Source: Streptomyces caeruleatus (GTDB lineage: Bacteria; Actinomycetota; Actinomycetes; Streptomycetales; Streptomycetaceae). From it: DNA of 64,000 nt. Position numbers and translations under genes: made by a program. The DNA lies in NCBI RefSeq assembly GCF_001514235.1, contig NZ_KQ948935.1:1-64000 (forward strand). The letters run 5' to 3'. Positions 8,075-16,220 of the stretch are shown here, piece after piece. Position 1 is the stretch's first letter; each line of letters begins with the position of its first letter. The notes beneath the pieces were generated by a model that worked only from the letters and a program-made list of their open reading frames with translations, did no database searches and had not been told where the DNA came from.

Positions 8075-9236
8075 TCTGGACTCCGCCGCCCGGCTCGTCG
8101 AGGACGTCGGCACCGCGGCCGTCTGGGGCGCCGTCCTGCTGCGCATACCGTCGGTGCGTCACGACCGGCGTCAGCGCGGCCTGTGCCTCGCGGTGGTCGC
8201 CGCCGCGGCGGCCATGGCGCTGCGCCTCGGTCCGGTCGGCGGCGCTATCGACCTCGTCACGGACGATCCGCGCACGACCCAGCTGGCGATGCATCTGTTC
8301 GGCGCCTTCTCCGCCGTCGTCGTCCTCGACTTCCTCCTGACGGTGTCTGGCGCCGGGCCACGTCGCGCCTTGCTGCACATCATCGGCGGGGCCTGTCTGC
8401 TGACGCTGGTGTACCTGGACGTCTCGGCGGCCCCGCACACCGAGGACGTGATCGGGCCGCACGGTGCGCCCGAGCCCTCCCTGGTCTTCTGGCTGACCCT
8501 GATCTGCATGCACCTCGTGGCCGACGGCAGCTGTGTCATGGTGTGCTGGCGCTACAGTCGGCGGGGCACGGACGGGCCCTCCCGCACGAGTCTGCTGCTG
8601 TTCGGTCTCGGCACCACGTTCGCCGGGCTTTTCTGGGGCTGGGACCTGGTCTACATCGAGGTGCGCTCGCCGTGGATCCCGGCCCTGCTCTCCCTCACGA
8701 TGGGCCTGCACGGCCTGTTGCGCGCCGCCTCCATCGCGGTCCCCACGCTGCTCGACGCCCGCCGGGCCGTGGGTGACGTGAAGGTGTTGTGCCGACTGGC
8801 GCCGCTGTGGCGGGACCTGATCGTGGCGGTGCCGTCCGTCGCGCTGTACGAGCCGCGCCACCCTCTGCTGGAGATCTACTGGCCGCGCGGCCCGAGGAAC
8901 CTGATCGTCTACCGGAAGATCGTGGAGATCCGTGACGCGATCCTCGACCTGCGCGCCTACGTCCCGCCCGACTCCGCCGAGCGCGGATCGCCGGCCGACC
9001 GGGACGGGCGCGGGACCGGCGAGGCGGACGCGGATGCCGTGGCGCGGATGCTGCACAGCGCCCGCCGCGCGAAACTGGCGGGCCGACCGCCGCGCGAGCA
9101 CTCGGCACGTCCGGTCCAGCCCGCCTGCGCTGACGTGGCGGCGGAGACGGCCTTCCTGACCAGGGTCGCCGCCGCCTACCGCCGCCCGCGGCCCCGGCGG
9201 AGCCGACCGGAGCGGGACACGAGCCGCGTCGGCTGA
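8064..9236 (+). CDS. MAB_1171c/DUF6545-like membrane protein
   Basis: A 390-residue protein with about six to seven hydrophobic helices in the first 230 residues and a soluble C-terminal part. The stretch PLWRDLIVAVPSVALYEP followed by YRKIVEIRDAILDLRAYV is the family hallmark I recognise. The family is annotated as a putative transporter, but no transport activity is established that I know of. The ATG at 8064 lies inside the end of the upstream small gene. The tail is basic and rich in Arg and Pro. Cassette partners are the small protein and the XRE regulator. Confidence 0.7.
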   Translation: MRTDLDSAARLVEDVGTAAVWGAVLLRIPSVRHDRRQRGLCLAVVAAAAAMALRLGPVGGAIDLVTDDPRTTQLAMHLFGAFSAVVVLDFLLTVSGAGPRRALLHIIGGACLLTLVYLDVSAAPHTEDVIGPHGAPEPSLVFWLTLICMHLVADGSCVMVCWRYSRRGTDGPSRTSLLLFGLGTTFAGLFWGWDLVYIEVRSPWIPALLSLTMGLHGLLRAASIAVPTLLDARRAVGDVKVLCRLAPLWRDLIVAVPSVALYEPRHPLLEIYWPRGPRNLIVYRKIVEIRDAILDLRAYVPPDSAERGSPADRDGRGTGEADADAVARMLHSARRAKLAGRPPREHSARPVQPACADVAAETAFLTRVAAAYRRPRPRRSRPERDTSRVG

Positions 9237-9561
9237 ACCCACCGGCCCGCGCGGCCGACTCGTACCGTCCCCACCTGCCGTCGGTTACGGGCTGTCACCG
9301 GGAATCAGGGCTGCTGCTTCCCAACCGACTTCCGTGACGGATCTGTTGACCCTGCGGAGACCGCAAAGGCGGCCTCAGGGCCAATGTTTGAGAGTGATAG
9401 CATTCCGCCGTCTGCGACCTTGATCCACTTCGCTCAGGCACACCCCGCCTGAGGTGGTCTGCTCTTCGCACCAACAGTCATGCGGTCCCCTGTGACGGGT
9501 TGCGGATCCTCGCGAGCTGTATCCGTCGACGCCTGCATGCCACGCGCCGGGAAAGGTTTCC
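9237..9561 (+). promoter_or_regulatory. Gene-free leader of the conservon operon
   Basis: A 325-base gap holding no recognisable gene. An extended -10 box (TGATAGCAT, 9395-9403) is the best promoter candidate and would give a leader of about 150 bases. Downstream, TCAGGC at 9434-9439 and GCCTGA at 9447-9452 form a seven-base-spaced inverted repeat that could be an operator. The ribosome site GGGAAAGG lies at 9550-9557. Confidence 0.4.
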
Positions 9562-10743
9562 ATGAGTCAAGACGCGCTTATCTGGTGTCTGGTTGCGATA
9601 GCGGTGACAGCCGTAGCCGCAGTCGTGGCCCTCACACTCCGTAACTCCGCACTGGGGGCGAAGAAGAGGGAAGCCGAGGCCGCGCTGACACAGCGGCTCA
9701 GATACACCGAGGGCGAGCTCGGCCGCATGCAGGGAGAACTGCAACGGGTCCGGGACGAGCAGGACGGTGTCATCGGGGAGGCCGAGCAGGCGGCGGAGGA
9801 AAGCACCAAGGCGGTCCTCAAGGGCGCCGCCCGCTTCCTCCAGAGCCTCGCGGCCGAACAGACGGCGTTGCTGGACGAGATCCAGCGCAAGTACGGCGGG
9901 CACAGCGTCCTGACCGACCTGATGGACGTGAACCACGCCAACGCGCAGATGGCCCGCAAGGCCCAGGGCATCGCGGTCATGTGCGGCGCCCCGCTCGGCC
10001 GGCGCAGCCAGCCCGCCAGCGTCTACGACGTGGTGCGCAGCGCCCAGAGCCAGATCCGCAACTTCCACCGGGTCGAGATCATGCAGCCGAGCGGTATCGC
10101 GCTGAAGGCGTCCGCGGTGGCGCCGGTGGCCCTCGCCGTCGCCGAACTGCTCGACAACGCTGCCAGCTTCTCGCAGGCCGAGGCGCCGATCGAGGTAACG
10201 TTCCAGCGGGTCCAGAAGAACCTGTGCATCATCATCGACGACGCCGGCGTCAGCATGAGCGACGAGGACCGGCAGGCGGCGACCGCACTGCTGTCCGGCG
10301 ACGAGTTGCCCCGGCTGTCCCAGCTGGGCACCCAGCCCAAGTTCGGCTTCCCCGTCGTCGGCCTGATCGCCCGTCAGTACGGCTTCAAGGTGGATGTCAC
10401 GGGAGTCTCCCGCTACGGCGGCGTCCGCGCCGTCGTCCTGCTGCCCGAGGAGCTGTGGACCATGGAGGAGACCTCGCCGCCGGCCAGTGAGGTGCCGGTG
10501 AGCAGCATCCGACGGGTCGAGGGCCGTGAGCAGGGCAGCGCCCGCACGGTGCACGGCCTGCCGAAGCGCGGTGCCCGCAAGTCGCCCATCGCCAGCGTCC
10601 CCTCCGACGGCGGCGGGACGGCGTCCGCGCCCAGGAGGCCGGCGCAGGGTTCCGGCGGCGGGGGCCTGGGGGCGTTCCAGCGCGGCACACTGACCGGCCG
10701 TGACCTGGACGCCCCGACGCCCGAAGGGTCCGAAGGCGCATGA
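9562..10743 (+). CDS. cvnA: Conservon sensor-like ATPase (CvnA type)
   Basis: A 393-residue protein. One N-terminal membrane helix (about residues 7-27) is followed by a coiled coil (about 33-80) and a histidine-kinase-like ATPase domain (about 165-300). The N box reads AELLDNAASFSQAEAPIEV and the G-box region reads FGFPVVGLIARQYGFKVDV. The tail (about 310-393) is proline- and glycine-rich. A canonical phosphorylated-His box is not evident, which is usual for CvnA proteins. In conservons, CvnA works with roadblock, DUF742 and Ras-like GTPase proteins at the membrane, in an assembly likened to eukaryotic G-protein-coupled receptors. The stop overlaps the next start (ATGA). Confidence 0.85.
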   Translation: MSQDALIWCLVAIAVTAVAAVVALTLRNSALGAKKREAEAALTQRLRYTEGELGRMQGELQRVRDEQDGVIGEAEQAAEESTKAVLKGAARFLQSLAAEQTALLDEIQRKYGGHSVLTDLMDVNHANAQMARKAQGIAVMCGAPLGRRSQPASVYDVVRSAQSQIRNFHRVEIMQPSGIALKASAVAPVALAVAELLDNAASFSQAEAPIEVTFQRVQKNLCIIIDDAGVSMSDEDRQAATALLSGDELPRLSQLGTQPKFGFPVVGLIARQYGFKVDVTGVSRYGGVRAVVLLPEELWTMEETSPPASEVPVSSIRRVEGREQGSARTVHGLPKRGARKSPIASVPSDGGGTASAPRRPAQGSGGGGLGAFQRGTLTGRDLDAPTPEGSEGA

Positions 10744-11591
10744 CTACTACGGACATGTCCTGGATGGTCCAGGACATCGTGGACAACGTCCCCCGGGCCC
10801 GGCACGCCGTGGTGCTGTCCGCGGACGGGCTTCCGCGCGGGGTGACGGACGGTCTGATCGACAGCGACGTACGCACGATCGCCGCCGCCATGGCGGGGAT
10901 GCAGTCGCTCAGCCGCGCCACCGCCCACTTCGCGGGGACGTCCGAGGAGCGGCACTGGAGCCAGACGGTCATCGAGTTCACGCACGGCTGGGTGTTCCTG
11001 ATCGGGGCCGGGCAGGGCACCTATCTGGCCGCCGCCGCGGAACCCGACGTCGACATGCAGCAGATCTCCTTCCGGATGAACCGGCTGGTCGCCCGGCTGG
11101 GCAACAACCTCACCTCGGCGCCCCGGGTGAACGGCGGCGACTCGTCCACGGACCGGGCCGACGCCGCGAACCGCAGCGACGCGGCGGGCGGGTCGGGGTT
11201 CGTCCTCGCCGAGCTGGACCAGCTCATCGCCTCGGTGCGCGGTGCCCGGCACGCCCTGCTGCTCGGGGCCGACGGTCTGCCGCGCGGTGCCAGCGGCGGG
11301 ATCGGCCGGGACCTGGCGGACACCATCTCCGCGGCCATGACGGGCATTCACGCCTACAGCCGAGCGACCGCGCCGTTCGCGGGCGGGCTGCGGGACGAGG
11401 GGTGGCGGCAGACGGTCATCGAGTTCCAGCACGGCTGGATCTTCCTCGTCGCGGCCGGTGAGGGCGCCTTCCTCGCGGCGGCCGCCGCCCACGACTGCGA
11501 CATCGAGGAGTTCACCACTCGGCTGAGCGATGTGGCGCCCAGGCTCACCACACGGCAGGTAGCGCAGGGAGGGAAGGCCGGCGATGCATGA
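10740..11591 (+). CDS. cvnB: Conservon roadblock protein with two fused roadblock domains (CvnB type)
   Basis: A 283-residue protein, about twice the usual length for CvnB. The first roadblock/LC7 domain (about residues 5-125) has MVQDIVDNVPRARHAVVLSA and WSQTVIEFTHGWVFLIGAG. The second (about 155-275) has ELDQLIASVRGARHALLLGA and WRQTVIEFQHGWIFLVAAG. A Ser/Ala/Asp-rich linker of about 25 residues joins them. Roadblock proteins normally dimerise and act on a partner GTPase (here the CvnD gene downstream), so the fusion builds an obligate pair into one chain. The stop overlaps the DUF742 gene by eight bases. The duplication is seen directly in the sequence. Confidence 0.88.
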   Translation: MTTTDMSWMVQDIVDNVPRARHAVVLSADGLPRGVTDGLIDSDVRTIAAAMAGMQSLSRATAHFAGTSEERHWSQTVIEFTHGWVFLIGAGQGTYLAAAAEPDVDMQQISFRMNRLVARLGNNLTSAPRVNGGDSSTDRADAANRSDAAGGSGFVLAELDQLIASVRGARHALLLGADGLPRGASGGIGRDLADTISAAMTGIHAYSRATAPFAGGLRDEGWRQTVIEFQHGWIFLVAAGEGAFLAAAAAHDCDIEEFTTRLSDVAPRLTTRQVAQGGKAGDA

Positions 11592-11967
11592 CGAACCGGA
11601 CAGCGAGCTGGAACTGACGTCCGCATTAGTGCCGCTGTTCGTCATCGCGAAGGGACGTGCGCTGCCCGCGGACCACGAGTACGAGCACACCACGCTCGTC
11701 ACCGCCCAGGAGGGCACCGAGGCCGCTGCCCGCACGCTGTCCCCGGAAGCCAGAGCGGTCATGGACCTGATCACCGACGGCTTCCTGTCCGTGGCCGAGA
11801 TCTCCGGCTACACACGGCTGCCGCTGGGCATCGTGCGCATCCTGCTGGCGCAGATGGCCGAGGACGGCCTGCTCTACGTGAGGAATCCGGCGCCGCGTGC
11901 CGAACGTGTCGACCGCGAACTGCTCACCGCCGTGCTCGATGGCCTGAAGACCCGATTCGGAGCGTAA
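11584..11967 (+). CDS. cvnC: DUF742 protein (CvnC type)
   Basis: A 127-residue protein with the expected DUF742 pattern: a first half ending in LVTAQEGTE, and a winged-helix-like part (about residues 55-125) with FLSVAEISGYTRLPLGIVRI and DGLLYVRNPAP. In conservons this protein links the ATPase and the GTPase. It begins inside the end of the roadblock gene and stops three bases before the GTPase start, consistent with one transcript and coupled translation. Confidence 0.88.
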   Translation: MHDEPDSELELTSALVPLFVIAKGRALPADHEYEHTTLVTAQEGTEAAARTLSPEARAVMDLITDGFLSVAEISGYTRLPLGIVRILLAQMAEDGLLYVRNPAPRAERVDRELLTAVLDGLKTRFGA

Positions 11968-11970
11968 TTC

Positions 11971-12531
11971 GTGTATCTGGATCCAGCCGTCTCCCGTTCC
12001 GTGAAGATCCTCGTCGTGGGCCACTTCGGGGTCGGGAAGACCACCTGCATCGGCAGCATCTCCGAGATCGAGCCGCTGCAGACCGAGGAGGAGATCACCG
12101 AGGCGAGCGAGGGCTTCGACGACCTCTCGGGCAACCCGGACAAGACGACCACGACGGTGGCGATGGACTTCGGGCGCCTGTCCCTGAGCGACACCCTGGT
12201 CCTCTACCTCTTCGGAACCCCGGGCCAGGAACGCTTCAAGGAGATGTGGGAGGGGCTGTCCCGGGGCGCGCTGGGCGCGCTGGTCCTGGTGGACCCCGAG
12301 CGGCTGCACGAGAGCTTTCCGATCCTGGACCTGGTCGAGCAGTTCGGCCTGACGTACGCCATCGGTGTCAACCACTTCGACAGCACCCCCGACTACCCGC
12401 TCGACGAGGTACGTGAGGCGCTCAACCTCAGCGAGGAGACCCCGGTCGTCCGCTGCGACGTGCGCGACCAGGGTTCCTCGGCCCAGGCGCTGATCACCCT
12501 CGTGAAGCACCTCATGACCACCCTCGGCTAG
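11971..12531 (+). CDS. cvnD: Conservon Ras-like GTPase (CvnD type)
   Basis: A 186-residue protein starting with GTG. It has the P-loop GHFGVGKTTCIG (about residues 14-25), a switch region ending in TTVAMDFGRL, the G3-like LFGTPGQERF, and VNHFD in place of the NKxD G4 motif, as is usual for this group. It would cycle between GTP and GDP under control of the roadblock protein. The missing Asp in the G3 motif (Thr instead) is a normal feature of the family. The next gene, a P450, starts ten bases after its stop. Confidence 0.9.
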   Translation: MYLDPAVSRSVKILVVGHFGVGKTTCIGSISEIEPLQTEEEITEASEGFDDLSGNPDKTTTTVAMDFGRLSLSDTLVLYLFGTPGQERFKEMWEGLSRGALGALVLVDPERLHESFPILDLVEQFGLTYAIGVNHFDSTPDYPLDEVREALNLSEETPVVRCDVRDQGSSAQALITLVKHLMTTLG

Positions 12532-12541
12532 GAGCCACGGC

Positions 12542-13915
12542 ATGCAACAGCACTTCGACCCGTCCGGGACACCGGCCGGCTGCCCCGCTCACGGCAACAT
12601 ACAGCTGTACGGGCCCGAGTTCGGCTCCGACCCCGAGCGGCACTACACCCAGCTGCGCTCGATGGGGCCGAGCGCGCCGGTCGACATCGCGCCGGACGTC
12701 GAGGTCGAGCTGGTCACCAGTTACGACGCGGCCCTCTACATCCTGCAGAACCCCGCGTCGTTCGTGCGGGACGCGCGCCGCTGGAACGCCCTCAACGAGG
12801 GGCGGGTGCCCGCCGACAGCCCGGCGCTGCCGATGATGGCGTACCGCCCCAACGCGCTGTTCAGCGACGGCGCGGCGCACGCCCGGCTGCGGCAGGCGGT
12901 GACGGACAGTCTGGCCACCGTCAACCAGGTCCAGCTGGTCCGTCAGACGCAGCAGTCGGCCGACTACCTGATCAGCCGGTTCAGCTCCGAGCCCCTCGGC
13001 CAGGCCGAACTGATGGCCGCCTACGCCCAGCCGCTTCCGCTGCTGGTGTTCAGCGATCTGTTCGGCTGCCCGCCGGACATCGGTGACCGGGTGATCGTCG
13101 GGATCAGCGGCATCTTCGAGGGCACGCCGGGTGCCGACGAGACGCTGGGCGCGGCGCTCGCCGAACTCATCGCCCTCAAGCGCCGCGAGCCCGGCGAGGA
13201 CCTCACCACCCGGCTGATGGTGCACTCCGCCCGGCTGACGGACGAGGAGGTGCTGCACCAGCTGGTGACCCTGCTCTCCGGCGGCACCATGCCCCTGACC
13301 GCCGCCATCGGCACCAGCGCCGCGCTGTATCTGAGCGACGAATGGCCGAGCGGTCTGCCGATCGAGGACGCGGTCGTACAGACCCTGTGGAACTACGCGC
13401 CGATCGCCAACTACGCGGGCCACTACCCGGTGCACGACGTGGAGCTCAGCGGCCGGACCGTCAAGGCGGGCGACCCGGTCCTGATCTCGTTCGCCGCGGC
13501 TAACACCGACCCCAAGCTGACCCAGCACCGCGAGCAGCTCAGCGCCAAGGCCCACCTGGCCTTCGGGGCCGGCCCGCACGCCTGCCCGGCCAAGGACCCC
13601 GCCTTCCTGATCGCGTCCACGGCCGTCGAGTCCCTGCTCAACCGGCTGCCCGACGTCGAACTGCGCGTCCCCTTCAAGGAACTGGCCTGGGCGCCGACGC
13701 CATGGAGCCGTTCGCTGGTGACCGTGCCCGTACGGTTCACCCCGCGGGTCGTGACGTCGGCCGCGGCGGCCCGGTCCGCGGCGGCTCGCTCCGCGCAGAC
13801 GGCGCAGTCGTCCTCGGCGCCGCAGCCGTCCCCCGCGCCTCGGCCGGCCCACGCCGCGCCGCAGCAGAAGGGCGGGCTGTTCAGCCGGTTCCTGGCATGG
13901 ACCAGGGGCGCGTGA
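12542..13915 (+). CDS. cvnE: Cytochrome P450, CYP157-like, without the ExxR motif (CvnE type)
   Basis: A 457-residue P450-like protein. The haem-binding loop FGAGPHACPAK (Cys near residue 348) is intact. Where other P450s have ExxR in the K helix, this one has VVQTLWNYAP near residue 280, so both the Glu and the Arg are replaced. CYP157 proteins of Streptomyces are known for losing ExxR, and they are found in conservons paired with a second P450, as here. The C-terminal tail (about residues 400-457) is Ala/Ser/Pro-rich and ends in a hydrophobic segment. Start and spacing fit the operon. Substrate unknown. Confidence 0.85.
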   Translation: MQQHFDPSGTPAGCPAHGNIQLYGPEFGSDPERHYTQLRSMGPSAPVDIAPDVEVELVTSYDAALYILQNPASFVRDARRWNALNEGRVPADSPALPMMAYRPNALFSDGAAHARLRQAVTDSLATVNQVQLVRQTQQSADYLISRFSSEPLGQAELMAAYAQPLPLLVFSDLFGCPPDIGDRVIVGISGIFEGTPGADETLGAALAELIALKRREPGEDLTTRLMVHSARLTDEEVLHQLVTLLSGGTMPLTAAIGTSAALYLSDEWPSGLPIEDAVVQTLWNYAPIANYAGHYPVHDVELSGRTVKAGDPVLISFAAANTDPKLTQHREQLSAKAHLAFGAGPHACPAKDPAFLIASTAVESLLNRLPDVELRVPFKELAWAPTPWSRSLVTVPVRFTPRVVTSAAAARSAAARSAQTAQSSSAPQPSPAPRPAHAAPQQKGGLFSRFLAWTRGA

Positions 13916-14009
13916 CGCAGGTAACTCTATGAGACGGGTGTGTTACTGAATCTTTCAAGGATCACTCGGGTACGTATGGCGGCTGAATCTCAGAAAAGGA
14001 GCTGCCATC

Positions 14010-15257
14010 GTGGGGAGTGTCACCACTCCGATATCCGACCGTCGTGCCACCGTTGCCCTCTTCTCCCGTCTCCGGACGGTCCAGGGCCAGGCCGACCCCT
14101 TTCCCCTCTACGCCGAACTCCGGTCGCGAGGAGACGTCAGCCCCGCACCCTGGGGTGGTTTCCTCGTGACCGGTTTCGGCGCCTGCGACCAGGTGTTGCG
14201 CAGCGGCACCTGGCTTGAGCCGGACACGGGGTGGAGGCAGCGGCAGGGGGAGCGCACCCGCTGGAGCGCTCCTTCCTCCCGTGAGATCAGCCGCACCCTG
14301 CCCGCGCTCAACCCCCCGGAGCACACCCGGGTCCGGCGGGCGGCCGGCACCTTCGACCGAGGCACCATCGAGCAGATCGGCTCGCGCGTGAGCCGGGTGG
14401 TCGACGGACTCCTCGACTCCCTGATGGACCATCTGCACACCGGGGAGGCCGACTTCGCCGCCCTGGTCAGCGAGGAACTCCCGATCGCCACGATCGGGGA
14501 CTGGCTGGGCCTGCCCAGCGCGGACTGGTCCCGGCTGCGCGAACTGACCCACGACCAGGTCTTCACCCAGGAACTGTTGCCCTCCGCCAGCCAGTTGGCC
14601 CGGTCCGACGTGGCCATGGCCGAACTGCGTGCCTACTTCCTCGCCCTGGTCGCCGAACGGCGCACACGTCTCGGCGACGACCCGGTCTCCCGCTGGATCC
14701 GCACCTGGGACGAGCTGGAACCTGACCGGGACAAGGCCGACGAGGCGGTCTACTTCCTCGCCCTGTTCGTGCTGCTGGCGGCGCTGGAGACGACGTCCAC
14801 CCTCCTGTCGACCATGGCCCTGCTGCTCGTCGAGGACCCCGACCGATGGGGTCTGCTCGCCGCACAGCCCGATCTCGTGCCCGCGTTCGTGGAGGAGTCG
14901 CTGCGCTACGACCCTCCCACCCATGTCATCAGCCGGGTCGCCGCACAGGACTGCGTCCTGGAGGGCGTCGAGGTCCGGGCGGACGAGATGGTCCACCTGA
15001 TGGTGGGAGCCGCGCACCGGGACCCGGCCCGGTACCCCGCTCCCGACCGCTTCGACCTGAGCCGGGGGCCCGGGCACCTCGCCTTCAGCGGAGGCATCCA
15101 CTACTGCCTCGGCGCTCCCCTGGCCCGGTTGGAGGCCCAGACCCTGCTCAGCCGAATGATCACCCACCTCCCCCGCCTCACCCTGGTCCGCCGCCCCTCC
15201 CGCGCCCCCCGGGTGGCGTTCCGGCGTCTGCTGAATCTGGATGTCGCCCTCGCATGA
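14010..15257 (+). CDS. Cytochrome P450, second of the conservon pair
   Basis: A 415-residue P450 starting with GTG eight bases after AAGGAG. It keeps the normal motifs: an I-helix LLAALETTSTL (with Leu where Gly is usual), ExxR in VEESLRYDPP (about residue 295), and the haem loop FSGGIHYCLGAPLARLEA (Cys near residue 367). It lies 94 bases after the CYP157-like gene. The CYP157 partner in other conservons is a CYP154, so this may be the CYP154-type member. I cannot confirm the subfamily by eye. Its stop overlaps the next gene's ATG (ATGA), tying it to an enoyl-CoA hydratase-like protein, which suggests an acyl or polyketide-like substrate. Confidence 0.85.
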   Translation: MGSVTTPISDRRATVALFSRLRTVQGQADPFPLYAELRSRGDVSPAPWGGFLVTGFGACDQVLRSGTWLEPDTGWRQRQGERTRWSAPSSREISRTLPALNPPEHTRVRRAAGTFDRGTIEQIGSRVSRVVDGLLDSLMDHLHTGEADFAALVSEELPIATIGDWLGLPSADWSRLRELTHDQVFTQELLPSASQLARSDVAMAELRAYFLALVAERRTRLGDDPVSRWIRTWDELEPDRDKADEAVYFLALFVLLAALETTSTLLSTMALLLVEDPDRWGLLAAQPDLVPAFVEESLRYDPPTHVISRVAAQDCVLEGVEVRADEMVHLMVGAAHRDPARYPAPDRFDLSRGPGHLAFSGGIHYCLGAPLARLEAQTLLSRMITHLPRLTLVRRPSRAPRVAFRRLLNLDVALA

Positions 15258-16096
15258 ACCCCCTGACCGCTCGCCCCTCCTCCCCCACCTCCGCCGCCGC
15301 ACCGGTCCCCATACCCGTGCCGGTGCCCGGACCGGCACCGGCTTTCGCCCCCGCGCACGTGGACATCGCGCAGTCCGGCCCCGTCCTCCACGTCCGGCTC
15401 AACCCGACCCGCCAGGACGACACGCTGAGCGCCGCTGTCCTGGACGAGCTCATCGCCGTCCTCGACGACCTCCACGAACGCCCCGACATCCGTGTCCTCG
15501 TCCTGTCCTCCCTGGGCGAGGACTTCTGCCTGGGAGCGGACCGACAGGAGTACCAGGACGCCCTGGCCACGGACCCCTCCGGAGCCGCCCTGCGCCGCAT
15601 CGCGGACAAGGCCCAGCGGCTGTGCCAGGCCCTGGAGGACACCCACGCCATCACCATCGCCCGGCTCCACGGCAAGGTCGTCGGCGCCGGCCTGGCACTC
15701 GCCGCCTACTGCGATCTGCGCGCCGGCGCGGACACCTGCCGGTTGCGCATGCCGGAGGTCGGCGTCGGCCTCGCGCCGGCCTGGGGCGGCGCCATGGGCC
15801 GGCTGGTCTCGGAGGTCGGCGCCGCGCGGATCCGGGAACTCATGCTCACCTGCGACATCTTCGACGCCGACACCGCCCACCGGCTCGGTCTCCTGCACAA
15901 GGTCGCCCCCCTCGACCAGTTGGACGCCACCGTCGCCGCCTGGACCAAGCCCCTCGCCCGCCGGGCCCCGGAGGCGCTCGTCCTGACCAAACGCATGCTC
16001 ACCGGCTACGCGAAAGCCACCCGCACCGCCGACATCGCCCTCCTCGACGCCCACCTGCTGACCTCCCGGCTGAGCGCGCACACCGCCATGAGGTGA
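15254..16096 (+). CDS. Enoyl-CoA hydratase/isomerase family protein
   Basis: A 280-residue crotonase-fold protein after a Pro/Ala-rich N-terminus of about 35 residues. Visible parts are the first oxyanion-hole segment LGEDFCLGADRQEYQ, the second one HGKVVGAGLALAAYCDLRAG and the active-site helix MPEVGVGLAPAWGGAMGRL, whose Glu matches one catalytic acid of hydratases. Members add water to enoyl-CoA or do related chemistry. Coupled translation with the upstream P450 suggests they act on the same molecule. A perfect hairpin follows the gene. Confidence 0.8.
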   Translation: MNPLTARPSSPTSAAAPVPIPVPVPGPAPAFAPAHVDIAQSGPVLHVRLNPTRQDDTLSAAVLDELIAVLDDLHERPDIRVLVLSSLGEDFCLGADRQEYQDALATDPSGAALRRIADKAQRLCQALEDTHAITIARLHGKVVGAGLALAAYCDLRAGADTCRLRMPEVGVGLAPAWGGAMGRLVSEVGAARIRELMLTCDIFDADTAHRLGLLHKVAPLDQLDATVAAWTKPLARRAPEALVLTKRMLTGYAKATRTADIALLDAHLLTSRLSAHTAMR

Positions 16097-16137
16097 CGAC
16101 CCGCCGGCCGGCGGTCCGTACGGCCGGCCGGACACAG

Positions 16138-16168
16138 GGGCCCTCTCCGACACGCTCGGAGAGGGCCC
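16138..16168 (+). terminator. Perfect 13-bp hairpin terminator
   Basis: GGGCCCTCTCCGA at 16138-16150 pairs fully with 16156-16168 around a CACGC loop. It lies 41 bases after the enoyl-CoA hydratase-like stop and marks the likely end of the conservon-P450 transcript. Confidence 0.75.
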
Positions 16169-16220
16169 GACGCACACCTGGGAGGCCCTGTGCCATTCCG
16201 GCTGTGGTGAAGTGGGGATC

